Shown here: positions 1 through 7,286 of the stretch, one piece after another | How positions within the stretch are numbered: position 1 is the stretch's first letter | Layout: every line of letters starts with the position of its first letter | From: Candidatus Microbacterium colombiense | GTDB taxonomy: Bacteria > Actinomycetota > Actinomycetes > Actinomycetales > Microbacteriaceae | Direction: 5' to 3' | Assembly (NCBI GenBank): GCA_029203165.1 | Contig: CP119308.1 | Coordinates: 62,001-126,000 of the forward strand | Length of the DNA: 64,000 nucleotides | Made by a program: the position numbers and the translations under genes | The notes under the pieces: model-generated | Database searches by the model: none | Told to the model about the DNA's origin: nothing | What the model saw: the letters and a program-made list of their open reading frames with translations, nothing else

Positions 1-1031
1 AGAAGCTCTGGCTGGGCATCGGCACCGGCGCGCTGGTGTTCTGCATGCTCGGCCTCTGGTTCGTGACTCCGACCCCGAGCCTGTTCTGGCTGGGCGTCGC
101 GCTGATCTCCGCCGCGACGGTGTTCCAGGAGATCGCCGCGGTCAACTCGAACGCCATGCTGATCGGCATCGCGAATCCGAAGAACGTCGGCCGCATCTCC
201 GGCCTCGGCTGGGGCTTCGGCTACCTCGGCGGCATCATCGCGCTCGTGATCGTGGTCGTGCTCGACACCTTCGACTGGTTCGGGATGTCGACCGACAACG
301 GGCTCGCCTACCGACTCATCGCCGTCGGCTGCGCGGTGTGGGCGATCATCTTCAGCATCCCGATCTTCCTCAACGTGCCCGAGCCCTCGCTCGGCCGCCC
401 CGAGCGCAAGGTCGGATTCTTCCGCTCGTACGTGCTGCTCGTCACCGACATCCGCGGCCTCTACCGCGACCCTGAGACCCGCCCCACGTTCTGGTACCTG
501 CTCTCGAGCGCCGTCTTCCGTGACGGTCTCGGCGGCGTCTTCGCCTTCGGGGCCATCATCGGCACCGCCGTGTTCAACTTCGGCACGCAGGACATCATCA
601 TCTTCGGCATCGCCGCGAACCTGATCGCCGGCGTCTCGACGATCCTCGCCGGGCGCCTCGATGACAGGGTCGGACCGAAGCGCATCATCCTCGCCTCGAT
701 CGGGTCGATGATCGTCGCCGGACTCGCGGTGTTCCTGTTGCGCGACGGCGGCTCGATGGTGTTCTGGATCGGTGGACTCATCCTGTGCGCGTTCGTCGGG
801 CCGGCGCAGGCCGCAGCCCGCTCGTTCCTCGCGCGGGTCACCCCGGCAGGACGCGAGGGCGAGATCTTCGGCCTCTACGCCACGACCGGCCGCGCGGCGA
901 GCTGGATGGCATCCGGCGCCTGGACGGTCCTGATCGTGCTGACGAGCCAGACCGCCTTCGGCATCCTGGGCATCATGGTGGTGCTGATCGTCGGATTCCT
1001 GCTGCTGCTCCCGGTGAAGGCTCCCCGCTGA
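1..1031 (+). CDS. MFS transporter, UMF1/Atg22-like, 5' end outside window
   Basis: The reading frame is open from base 3, so the N-terminal part of the gene lies upstream of the window; about 342 residues are visible. The chain is a series of hydrophobic helices. The segment AVNSNAML followed by GWGFGYLGGIIAL is characteristic of the UMF1 (Atg22-like) branch of the major facilitator superfamily, and RLDDRVGPKR looks like the cytoplasmic loop between helices 8 and 9. The substrate cannot be told. The protein is expected in the cytoplasmic membrane. The stop is TGA at 1029-1031, and it is followed by a short imperfect direct repeat (CTGACCCGGA at 1028 and 1045) rather than a clear terminator. 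Confidence 0.85.
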   Translation, partial: KLWLGIGTGALVFCMLGLWFVTPTPSLFWLGVALISAATVFQEIAAVNSNAMLIGIANPKNVGRISGLGWGFGYLGGIIALVIVVVLDTFDWFGMSTDNGLAYRLIAVGCAVWAIIFSIPIFLNVPEPSLGRPERKVGFFRSYVLLVTDIRGLYRDPETRPTFWYLLSSAVFRDGLGGVFAFGAIIGTAVFNFGTQDIIIFGIAANLIAGVSTILAGRLDDRVGPKRIILASIGSMIVAGLAVFLLRDGGSMVFWIGGLILCAFVGPAQAAARSFLARVTPAGREGEIFGLYATTGRAASWMASGAWTVLIVLTSQTAFGILGIMVVLIVGFLLLLPVKAPR

Positions 1032-1079
1032 CCCGGATTCCACTCTGACCCGGAGTCCCACTGACCAGGGTTTCCGCGG

Positions 1080-1580
1080 TCAGACGATCGTCTTGCGGGC
1101 ATCGGCCAACAGGAGGTACAGCGTTGGATCCTGACCCGGGAACCGCGTGAACCCGAAGCGCTCGTAGAACGGGACCACCTTTTCGGTCATGGCGTGCACG
1201 AGGATCGCGCGGATGCCGATCGCCTCGGCGGCCTCGATGGCCCGCACCGTCGCGTGCTGCAGGAGGGATGCTCCGAGCCCGCGCCCGGCGAACGCCTCGT
1301 CGATCGCGAGGCGACCGAGCAGGACCACCGGTATCGCGTCGGGCTGCTGGCGGGAGAGGTCCGTCGGCACCTCATCGCGGACGACCGAGCTGGACGACAG
1401 GCAGTAGTAGCCGGCGACCCGTCCGTCGCGGGTGATCGACACCATCGCGCGCGAGGCACCTGAGCGTTCATTGCCTCGAGCCCTCCCGCGCAGCCATGCG
1501 TCGAGTTGCTCCTGGCCGCAGTGGAAGTCGCCGACTCTGTCTCCGGCGGCGAGCGGCCGAGGACGCAGGAACTCAGTCAA
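1080..1580 (-). CDS. GNAT toxin of a TacA/TacT-type toxin-antitoxin pair
   Basis: A 166-residue GNAT acetyltransferase with the features of the TacT toxin family, whose members acetylate the amino group of charged tRNAs and stop translation. The segment VVLLGRLAID is the family beta4 strand, GRGLGASLL is the acetyl-CoA pyrophosphate loop, and the C-terminal FYERFGF supplies the conserved tyrosine used as general acid. I place the start at TTG 1580-1578: no ATG or GTG lies nearby in frame, and this start overlaps the end of the antitoxin gene by 8 bp, as expected for a co-translated pair. Function is inferred from family and arrangement. Confidence 0.85.
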   Translation of the reverse strand: MTEFLRPRPLAAGDRVGDFHCGQEQLDAWLRGRARGNERSGASRAMVSITRDGRVAGYYCLSSSSVVRDEVPTDLSRQQPDAIPVVLLGRLAIDEAFAGRGLGASLLQHATVRAIEAAEAIGIRAILVHAMTEKVVPFYERFGFTRFPGQDPTLYLLLADARKTIV

Positions 1581-1848
1581 CGAACACGGACTCCCGCGCG
1601 AGCAGGTCACGCAACTGGTCGATGCTCCGCGGTGGCCGGTCGAGCACCTCGATGAACGCGTCGAACTGGATCGCATCGACCCGCAGCTGCCGATCGCGCT
1701 GGATCACCTCTTCCGCACGCTCCATCAACGCGTCGGCGGAGAAGTCGGTGACCGATCGGCCCTGCAGCGCGGCCGCCTGCTCGATCGCCGCCTTCTGAGC
1801 AGACGTCACGCGCAGCTCGATTCGTCGATCCTTCAGAGGGGCAGCCAT
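1573..1848 (-). CDS. DUF1778 (TacA-like) ribbon-helix-helix antitoxin
   Basis: A 91-residue DUF1778 protein. The N-terminal part (KDRRIELRVTSAQKAAIEQAA) is the ribbon-helix-helix DNA-binding fold and the C-terminal part should wrap the GNAT toxin encoded just downstream. An earlier start at 1899 is possible. ATG 1848 is preferred because DUF1778 homology begins there and because a -10 box (TACACT, reverse of 1855-1860) lies exactly 6 nt upstream, which suits a leaderless mRNA. A perfect palindrome sits in the promoter spacer, so the complex probably represses its own operon. Confidence 0.88.
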   Translation of the reverse strand: MAAPLKDRRIELRVTSAQKAAIEQAAALQGRSVTDFSADALMERAEEVIQRDRQLRVDAIQFDAFIEVLDRPPRSIDQLRDLLARESVFVD

Positions 1849-1883
1849 GAACGGAGTGTACGGCAGATCTCCGTACATGACGA
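1849..1883 (-). promoter_or_regulatory. Promoter and palindromic operator of the TacA/TacT operon
   Basis: The inverted repeat TGTACGG (1857-1863) / CCGTACA (1871-1877), with the palindrome AGATCT in its 7-bp centre, lies directly behind the -10 hexamer TACACT (minus strand, 1860-1855). Transcription would start at about 1848, the first base of the antitoxin start codon. A palindrome in the spacer is well placed for repression by the RHH antitoxin or the toxin-antitoxin complex. Seen directly; the regulatory role is inferred. Confidence 0.6.
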
Positions 1884-1904
1884 GGATCCTTTCGTGCACG
1901 GGAG

Positions 1905-1916
1905 TAGCCTGACCGC
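1905..1916 (+). promoter_or_regulatory. -10 box of the CDF transporter gene (leaderless)
   Basis: TAGCCT at 1905-1910 is followed by 6 nt and then the GTG start at 1917. No Shine-Dalgarno sequence is present, so the transcript is probably leaderless. Confidence 0.5.
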
Positions 1917-2840
1917 GTGACAGTGATCATCGCGTTCCTCGCCAACATCCTGGTCGCGATCGCCAAGACCGTCGCGGCGATCATCACCTCGTCGGCTTCG
2001 ATGGTCGCCGAGGCCGCACACTCCTGGGCTGATGCCGGAAACGAGATCTTTCTGCTGATCGCCGACCGACGCGGCGGGCGGGCCAAGGACGCACGGCATC
2101 CGCTCGGGTACGGCCGCAACGCCTTCGTCTGGTCGCTGATCGCGGCGTTCGGCATCTTCACCGCAGGATCGATCGTGTCGATCATGCACGGCATCCAGGA
2201 GCTCGGCGAGACGGGTCCGGTCGAGAGCCCCCTCGTCGCGTACATCGTGTTGGGCGTCTCGTTCGTGCTCGAAGGAGCATCGTTCACACAGGCGATGGTG
2301 CGGTCCCGTCGGTTGGCCCGCGAACGGGGATCGTCGACGTGGGACTTCGTGCTCGAGACGAGCGACACGACGTTGCGTGCGGTGTTCTTCGAGGATGCGG
2401 CAGCACTGGTCGGCCTGGCACTCGCCGGCGGCGCGATCCTGCTGCACCAGGTCACCGGTGTGGCCGCATGGGATGCCGTCGGCTCGATCCTCGTCGGGGT
2501 ACTGCTCGGGGTGGTGGCGATCATCCTGATCCGCCGCAACATCGCGTTCCTGGTCGGGGCCAACGCCTCACCGACACTCCGTGCACGAGTGGGCGATGCC
2601 CTGCTGGCTCTCACGCAGATCGAGCGCGTGACCTACCTGCACATCGAGTACGTCGGCCCGAACCGTCTGTTCATCGTCGCGGAGATCGATCTGGCCGGTG
2701 ACGCGCGCGAGCACGACGTCGCGCGGCAGCTGCGGGAGATCGAGCAGCGGATCGAGCAACACGAAGCCGTCGAGACCGTGGTGCTCTCCCTGTCGGTCGA
2801 CGATGAGGACTCGCTGCGATTCTCGGAGGGCGCACCGTAG
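1917..2840 (+). CDS. Cation diffusion facilitator family transporter
   Basis: A 307-residue CDF-family protein, probably a proton-coupled exporter of a divalent metal such as zinc, iron or manganese. The first membrane helix begins right at the N-terminus. The HSWAD segment (about H35 and D39) in helix 2 and FFEDAAALVG in helix 5 provide the metal-binding acidic and histidine residues. About five or six helices are followed by a cytoplasmic C-terminal domain of some 85 residues (THIEYVG to VDDED), the usual CDF dimerisation fold. It converges on a MarR-like regulator with a His-rich stretch, which may hint at metal-linked control, but that is speculation. Confidence 0.88.
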   Translation: MTVIIAFLANILVAIAKTVAAIITSSASMVAEAAHSWADAGNEIFLLIADRRGGRAKDARHPLGYGRNAFVWSLIAAFGIFTAGSIVSIMHGIQELGETGPVESPLVAYIVLGVSFVLEGASFTQAMVRSRRLARERGSSTWDFVLETSDTTLRAVFFEDAAALVGLALAGGAILLHQVTGVAAWDAVGSILVGVLLGVVAIILIRRNIAFLVGANASPTLRARVGDALLALTQIERVTYLHIEYVGPNRLFIVAEIDLAGDAREHDVARQLREIEQRIEQHEAVETVVLSLSVDDEDSLRFSEGAP

Positions 2841-2858
2841 GTCGGCCGGACGGTGACG

Positions 2859-3425
2859 TCAGCGCTGCCAGTTGTCGGCGAGCTTCGTCAGCAGCCGTGC
2901 GAGTTCGGCGCGCTCCTCATCGGTGAACGCGGCGAGCGCGCCGGTGAGCATCTCCTTCCGCTCCCCTCGCATCCCCTTCGCGACGCGGCGCCCCTCGTCG
3001 GTGAGGGCGATGCGGGTGCGTCGGGCGTCGTCGGGGTCAGCCTCCCGCTGCACGAAACCGCGCTCGACCCCCTGCTGCACGAGGCGTGATGCTCGTGGCT
3101 GATCGACGCCGATCGCCTCTCCGAGTGCGCTGACGCTGAGCGGAGTGGATGCCGCGGCGAGCGCCTCGAGCATGCGCATGCGGGCGGGGCCACCGACGCG
3201 CCCCGAGGGGTCCATCATCCAGGGCGGCGGGCCGGGATGCCCATGACCGAAGGGGTCGCCGTGGCCATGCCCGTGTCCGTGCGGGCCGCCGTGCCACCCG
3301 TGCGGCCCACCGCGGCCGCGGTCGCCGTCTCCGCGCACGGCGCCGCGTTCGCCGGGGCGCCGACCGCGGAGGCGGGACAACGCCTGGGCGATGGCGTCGG
3401 AGGGATCGATGTCGTCGGAGGTCAC
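2859..3425 (-). CDS. MarR-family regulator with His/Gly-rich N-terminal segment
   Basis: A 188-residue winged-helix protein. Residues 75-188 form a MarR domain: helices LGEAIGVDQPRASRLVQQGVERG and a wing with DPDDARRTRIALTDEGR. Residues 35-70 are a low-complexity stretch rich in histidine, glycine and proline (HGGPHGHGHGHGDPFGHGH), unusual for MarR and a possible metal-binding tail. The GTG start at 3425 has TAAAAT on the minus strand (3437-3432) 6 nt upstream, which fits a leaderless transcript. It diverges from a second wHTH gene that also has a His-rich extension. Target genes are unknown. Confidence 0.85.
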   Translation of the reverse strand: MTSDDIDPSDAIAQALSRLRGRRPGERGAVRGDGDRGRGGPHGWHGGPHGHGHGHGDPFGHGHPGPPPWMMDPSGRVGGPARMRMLEALAAASTPLSVSALGEAIGVDQPRASRLVQQGVERGFVQREADPDDARRTRIALTDEGRRVAKGMRGERKEMLTGALAAFTDEERAELARLLTKLADNWQR

Positions 3426-3528
3426 AGGTCGATTTTACATGCGACTTGACATGCTTTGCTATCGCATGTCACACTACATATACATGCACAGTGACATTCA
3501 CATGCACATTGACAACGAAGGACTACCC
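3426..3528. promoter_or_regulatory. Divergent promoter region with inverted repeat between two MarR-like genes
   Basis: AT-rich compared with its surroundings. It holds a perfect inverted repeat, TGACATGC (3447-3454) and GCATGTCA (3464-3471), and several further ACATG/GTGACAT half-sites up to 3515. For the plus-strand gene, TTGCTA (3456-3461), a 17-bp spacer and TATACA (3479-3484) form a plausible promoter, and GAAGGA at 3517-3522 is its ribosome-binding site. For the minus-strand gene, TAAAAT lies 6 nt from the start codon. The repeat overlaps both promoters, so it is the likely MarR operator. Confidence 0.6.
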
Positions 3529-4365
3529 ATGAACACCTCTGACACACAGAACACAGACAACACCTCCCGCCCCTTCGGCTACTGGCTGAAGGCCGCCGAC
3601 CGCCTCATGGCCGACGAGTTCGCCACCGCCTTCGAGGCGGAGCATGCGAGTCGCCGCGACTGGCGCATCCTGAACGTGATCGACGGCACCGTGCCGGCTT
3701 CGCGCCCCCTCGCAGGGCACAAGCTGCACCGCCTCGTCGAGCGCGGCTGGGTCGCACAGGACGGCGACGGCTGGACACTCACCGACGAGGGTCGTGCCGC
3801 GAAGGAGCGCCTCGGCGCGATCGTCGACGGCATCCGCTCGAAGGTCTCGGATGCCGTCCCCGACGAGGAGATGGCCACCACTCTCGCCTCGCTCGAGAAG
3901 ATCGCACGGGCATTCGGCTGGGACGAGGAGGCCCCTCTGCCCCGCGGACGTCGGCACGGATTCGGCGGACGCGGCCACGGTAGCGGCTTCCCGGGCGGCT
4001 TCGGTCGCCGCTTCGGTCGCGGCTTCGGCCCCGGCCGCGGATTCGATCCCGAGTCGGAGCACGACCACGGCTTCGGTCACGGGTTCGGCCCGCGTCCGGA
4101 CTTCCACGACGGCGACGTGCGCCACGGCGAGTGCGGTCACGGCGAGGGTCGTCATGGTCAGGGTCGTCATGGTCAGGGTCGTCATGGCCACCCCGGCCAC
4201 GACCGCCGCCACGGACACGACGGCTCCGATCACCGCGGCGCTGAGGACAACGGCCACCGCGGCGGAGATCACCGCGGTCACGGCCCGCACCGCGTGGCCC
4301 GCGTCGCCCAGCACGCATATGAGCGTGGCTTCGACGCCGGGTTCTCCCGCGGCCGCGACGCCTGA
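3529..4365 (+). CDS. Winged-helix (MarR/PadR-like) protein with long His/Gly/Arg-rich tail
   Basis: A 278-residue protein. Residues 15-125 look like a winged helix-turn-helix (FGYWLKAADRLMADEF, then DGWTLTDEGRAAKERL as the wing) and resemble actinobacterial MarR-like regulators. From about residue 135 to 260 the chain is low-complexity, dominated by Gly, His and Arg. Within it three copies of a GRHGQ unit are encoded by a 15-bp tandem repeat at 4146-4190. The start at 3529 is chosen from the GAAGGA site at 3517-3522. The tail could bind metal or nucleic acid; nothing in the sequence decides. It is divergent from the MarR gene ending at 2859. Confidence 0.75.
   Translation: MNTSDTQNTDNTSRPFGYWLKAADRLMADEFATAFEAEHASRRDWRILNVIDGTVPASRPLAGHKLHRLVERGWVAQDGDGWTLTDEGRAAKERLGAIVDGIRSKVSDAVPDEEMATTLASLEKIARAFGWDEEAPLPRGRRHGFGGRGHGSGFPGGFGRRFGRGFGPGRGFDPESEHDHGFGHGFGPRPDFHDGDVRHGECGHGEGRHGQGRHGQGRHGHPGHDRRHGHDGSDHRGAEDNGHRGGDHRGHGPHRVARVAQHAYERGFDAGFSRGRDA
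4146..4190 (+). repeat. 15-bp tandem repeat, three copies, coding
   Basis: GGGTCGTCATGGTCA at 4146-4160 and 4161-4175, and a third copy with one change at 4176-4190. It is in frame and encodes repeated Gly-Arg-His-Gly-Gln. Copy number could vary without breaking the frame. Confidence 0.9.
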
Positions 4366-4405
4366 CCATTCAGGCCGTACGACACGCGCATCACGCGCGC
4401 ATGAC

Positions 4406-4437
4406 AGAGGGGTGGATGCTTCGGCATCCACCCCTCT
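4406..4437. terminator. Strong hairpin terminator with TTCG loop
   Basis: AGAGGGGTGGATGC (4406-4419) and its exact complement (4424-4437) enclose a TTCG tetraloop, and TCT follows. It lies between the convergent 3' ends of the wHTH gene (4365) and the GNAT gene (4457), so it probably serves both strands. Confidence 0.85.
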
Positions 4438-4456
4438 TCTGCATCCCGGGACCTGC

Positions 4457-4894
4457 TCACGACGGAGAGGGCTGACGATGGAGGAACACGTCGATCGCGT
4501 CTTCCCGCTCGAGCCGGAAACCGTGACGTTCGTACAACCGTCGAGCAGCGCTGCCCTGCAGCACGTTCAATCGGAAGGCCTCCCCTGCGCCCGCGGTCAG
4601 CACTCGGGCGAGCACCCCGGTCCCGATCCCGTGCCCCTGCACGGCAGGGTCGAGGTAGAAGTGCTCGACCCACACCGCGTCATCCTCTCGGCGGAGAGCG
4701 ATGGATCCGGCATCCGCTCCGTCCACCACGATGACGTGTGTGTGCGCGACGTCGAACGCGTCGAGGAACCGCTGCCGAACCCGCACCTCGTCGTACCGGC
4801 CCAATCGTTCGAGGTCGGGTCGCAGCACCACCGCGCGGAGTTCGGCGATCCATCCGGCATCGCCCGGTCGGCTCGGCCGAAGCTCCCACATCAC
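4457..4894 (-). CDS. GNAT family N-acetyltransferase
   Basis: A 145-residue (or 144-residue) single-domain GNAT protein. VEHFYLDPAVQGHGIGTGVLARVL is the beta4/alpha3 segment, with the Q-G-H-G-I-G acetyl-CoA loop; LNVLQGSAARRLYERHGF is the C-terminal part with the usual tyrosine. The start could be GTG 4894 or ATG 4891. The acetyl acceptor is not evident. It stands 5 bp downstream of the next minus-strand gene and may be the last member of a dcd operon. Confidence 0.85.
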   Translation of the reverse strand: MMWELRPSRPGDAGWIAELRAVVLRPDLERLGRYDEVRVRQRFLDAFDVAHTHVIVVDGADAGSIALRREDDAVWVEHFYLDPAVQGHGIGTGVLARVLTAGAGEAFRLNVLQGSAARRLYERHGFRLEREDAIDVFLHRQPSPS

Positions 4895-4899
4895 GCGGG

Positions 4900-5376
4900 T
4901 CAGAGCGGTACGCCTGAGAGGAGCCCGGCACCCGACGAGAAGGGGAACGAGGTCGTCGTCGCGAGGAAGACCCCCAGGACGACCGCGACCACCAGAAGCA
5001 CCACCAGGAAGACGAAGATCAGCGCGGAGACGATCCGGTAGCTGCCGGATGACGGCACCTCGGGCGCGATGGACGGCCGGGCCCAGTCGTCCGCCACGGC
5101 AGCCGGCTGCTCTCCCCGGAGGATCGCCGGCGTGCGACGCGAACTCCGAGTCGCCGGCATCATCGCCTCGGGCGGAGGGGGAGGGATCACGGCATCCGCG
5201 GGTGGGATGTCGACGGAAGCGGGCGGGATCACGGTCGTGGCCTCGGGGATCGCCGGGGCGTCCGGGATCGCGGGAGCGTCGGGGATCACCCCCTCCGGGA
5301 TCGGTGTCTCGGGCGGAGGCGGCGGGATGACAGCGTCGGCCGGCGGGGTCTGCGGGTTCGTGCTGTCGTCGCTCAT
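4900..5376 (-). CDS. Proline-rich single-pass membrane protein
   Basis: 158 residues. Residues 1-75 are low-complexity and proline-rich with internal repeats: DAPAIP twice in tandem, and ADAVIPPPPPE at about 13-23 and 60-70. Residues 113-140 are one strongly hydrophobic helix, and a short tail follows. The long proline-rich part is probably cytoplasmic. The start at 5376 is one base past the dcd stop, which points to translational coupling. A longer frame back to 5415 would overlap dcd. I do not recognise a function. Confidence 0.65.
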   Translation of the reverse strand: MSDDSTNPQTPPADAVIPPPPPETPIPEGVIPDAPAIPDAPAIPEATTVIPPASVDIPPADAVIPPPPPEAMMPATRSSRRTPAILRGEQPAAVADDWARPSIAPEVPSSGSYRIVSALIFVFLVVLLVVAVVLGVFLATTTSFPFSSGAGLLSGVPL

Positions 5377-5377
5377 G

Positions 5378-5983
5378 TCAGCCTCCGAGTGCTCCGACGT
5401 CGGTCGTTCCGACATCGGTCCGATGGAAGTTCTGGAAGGACCGGGATGCCGTCGGGCCCCGCTGCCCCTGGTACCGGTTGCCGTAGGGGCCGGACCCGTA
5501 GGGGTTCTCAGCCGGCGACGTCAGGCGGAAGAAGCAGAGCTGACCGATCTTCATGCCCGGCCACAGCTTGATCGGCAGGGTCGCGACGTTCGCGAGCTCC
5601 AGGGTCACGTGACCGGTGAAGCCGGGGTCGATGAATCCGGCGGTCGAATGGGTGATGAGCCCGAGCCGCCCGAGCGACGACTTGCCCTCCAGCCGCGCGG
5701 CGACGTCGTCGGGAAGAGTGACCTGCTCGAAGGTCGCCCCCAGCGCGAACTCGCCGGGGTGCAGGATGAACGGCTCCTCGGGATCGACCTCGATGAGACG
5801 CGTCAGCTCGGGCTGATCGACCGACGGATCGATGAACGGGTACTTGTGGTTGTCGAACAGCCGGAAGTACCGGTCGAGGCGCACATCGATGCTCGACGGC
5901 TGGATCATCTCCGGCGCGTGCGGTTCGAGGCCGATACGGCCGGATGCGAGTTCGGCCCTGATGTCGCGATCGCTGAGAAGCAC
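5378..5983 (-). CDS. dcd: dCTP deaminase (possibly bifunctional, dUMP-forming)
   Basis: 201 residues with the family start MLLSDRDIRAEL. It converts dCTP to dUTP, and in actinobacteria often directly to dUMP. The signature block SSLGRLGLITHSTAGFIDPG and the following HVTLELAN, carrying the catalytic glutamate, are intact, as is the nucleotide-binding GMKIGQL. Length matches the roughly 190-200 residues usual for actinobacterial Dcd, with an extra 10-15 residues at the C-terminus (TDVGTTDVGALGG). It is followed after one base by the proline-rich membrane protein gene. Confidence 0.95.
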   Translation of the reverse strand: MLLSDRDIRAELASGRIGLEPHAPEMIQPSSIDVRLDRYFRLFDNHKYPFIDPSVDQPELTRLIEVDPEEPFILHPGEFALGATFEQVTLPDDVAARLEGKSSLGRLGLITHSTAGFIDPGFTGHVTLELANVATLPIKLWPGMKIGQLCFFRLTSPAENPYGSGPYGNRYQGQRGPTASRSFQNFHRTDVGTTDVGALGG

Positions 5984-6084
5984 GGGTTCAGCCTAGTTGG
6001 CCCGGTGCGTACGCGCTCTCGGCGCTTTGGCCATACGGCGGGTGGCGGGTAGGCTGGCGTGACCCGCTCCTCGGATGCAGGTAC

Positions 6085-6158
6085 GGGACTGTAGTTCAAT
6101 GGCAGAACTTCTGCTTCCCAAGCAGATAGCGCGGGTTCGATTCCCGTCAGTCCCTCCA
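6085..6158 (+). tRNA. tRNA-Gly (anticodon CCC), CCA encoded
   Basis: Acceptor stem GGGACTG (6085-6091) pairs with CAGTCCC (6148-6154). The D stem is GTTC/GAAC. Anticodon stem TCTGC/GCAGA encloses loop TTCCCAA with anticodon CCC at 6117-6119, and the T arm has loop TTCGATT. The discriminator base T6155 is followed by a genomically encoded CCA (6156-6158). A strong terminator follows directly. Confidence 0.95.
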
Positions 6159-6159
6159 C

Positions 6160-6184
6160 AAGCCCCCGGTCTCCCCGGGGGCTT
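6160..6184 (+). terminator. Terminator after tRNA-Gly
   Basis: AAGCCCCCGG (6160-6169) and CCGGGGGCTT (6175-6184) form a 10-bp stem with a 5-nt loop, followed by TCTC. It begins two bases after the CCA end of the tRNA. Confidence 0.85.
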
Positions 6185-6249
6185 TCTCGTTCACCGAACG
6201 CGATCCAGAGGTGCCCTGAGAGAGACTCCCTCACCGTCAGGCGGCGGCG

Positions 6250-6262
6250 TACCGTGGCTCAC
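6250..6262 (+). promoter_or_regulatory. -10 box of the MmyB-type regulator (leaderless)
   Basis: TACCGT at 6250-6255, 7 nt before ATG 6263. This favours the ATG over the in-frame GTG at 6254, which overlaps the hexamer. Confidence 0.45.
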
Positions 6263-7165
6263 ATGGACAACCGAGCCGAAGTACGCGAGTTCCTCATGAC
6301 CCGTCGTGCGCGGGTCACTCCGGATGCCGCGGGTCTCACGGCCGGCTCCAACCGACGCGTCGCGGGGCTGCGGCGAAGCGAGGTCGCCACCCTTGCCGGC
6401 GTCAGCGTGGAGTACTACGCGAAGCTCGAGCGTGGCGCGATCGCCGGCGCTTCGGCCTCGGTCCTGGATGCCGTCGCCTGGGCATTGCAGCTCGACGACG
6501 CCGAGCGCGCGCATCTGCTGGATCTGGCTCGTGCGGCGGATGGCATCCCCACCAGTGGGCGCAGCCGCCGGCGGGTGACCAGACCGCACGAGCCTCGGCC
6601 GAGTCTCTCCTGGGCGCTGGACGCCATGACGGAGGGGGTCGCGTTCGTCCGAGACGCGCGACACAACCTGCTCGCGACGAACTCTCTCGGCCGCGCGTTC
6701 TACTCCCCCGTGATCGGCGACGGCGGGCGCACCCCGAACCTCGCTCGGTTCCAGTTCCTGGATCCCGCATCGCACGACTTCTACCCCGACTGGGAGCTCT
6801 TCGCGCGCATGTGCGTCGGCGTGATGCGCGCCGAGGCGGGTCGGGATCCGCACGACAAGGGCCTCCAGGACCTCGTGGGCGAGCTGTCCACACGCAGCGA
6901 CACCTTCCGCACGCTCTGGGCTTCGCACGACGTGCGCACGCACGGAGCCGGCACCAAGCGCTTCCTGCACCCGGTCGTGGGGGAACTGGTGCTCGCCTAC
7001 GAAGCACTCGACGTCACCGCCGACCCCGGCAACGTCATGACCATCTACACGGCCGAACCGGGGTCGCCCTCCGCCGAGCGGCTCAGACTGCTCGCCTCGT
7101 GGGCTGCCGAGCAGCCGGCGCCGGTTGTCGTGGAAGGATCCGACACGGCGGACGTCCGCCCGTAG
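6263..7165 (+). CDS. Helix-turn-helix regulator with MmyB-like ligand-binding domain
   Basis: About 300 residues. The N-terminal XRE-type helix-turn-helix (LRRSEVATLAGVSVEYYAKLERG, about residues 35-60) is followed by the MmyB-like domain (SLSWALDAMTEGVAFVRDARHNLLATNSLGRAFYSP through FLHPVVGELVLAYEALDV). This family typically controls a neighbouring dehydrogenase or reductase, and its ligand pocket is thought to bind fatty acids or similar molecules. Here the next gene is a zinc alcohol dehydrogenase in the same direction, with a perfect inverted repeat between them. The target is therefore probably the alcohol dehydrogenase, by inference. Confidence 0.9.
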   Translation: MDNRAEVREFLMTRRARVTPDAAGLTAGSNRRVAGLRRSEVATLAGVSVEYYAKLERGAIAGASASVLDAVAWALQLDDAERAHLLDLARAADGIPTSGRSRRRVTRPHEPRPSLSWALDAMTEGVAFVRDARHNLLATNSLGRAFYSPVIGDGGRTPNLARFQFLDPASHDFYPDWELFARMCVGVMRAEAGRDPHDKGLQDLVGELSTRSDTFRTLWASHDVRTHGAGTKRFLHPVVGELVLAYEALDVTADPGNVMTIYTAEPGSPSAERLRLLASWAAEQPAPVVVEGSDTADVRP

Positions 7166-7178
7166 CAGCTCGGGGCAG

Positions 7179-7201
7179 ACCCTTCGCGATACGCGAAGGG
7201 T
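7179..7201. promoter_or_regulatory. Perfect inverted repeat: terminator or operator
   Basis: ACCCTTCGCG (7179-7188) and CGCGAAGGGT (7192-7201) with spacer ATA. No T-tract follows. It could end the regulator transcript, or be the operator through which the upstream MmyB-type regulator controls the alcohol dehydrogenase gene starting at 7287. Confidence 0.55.
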
Positions 7202-7286
7202 GCCCTCGCAGTGCACCCCTCGTCAGGGTCTCCCTCATCCGTCGGCATCCGCGTTGACTGGATATCCACTCGATCGAAGGACTCCC

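Noticed and set aside
1028..1066. Imperfect 17-bp direct repeat over the MFS stop codon
   Set aside because: Only two degenerate copies (CTGACCCGGA); probably a chance local duplication without function.
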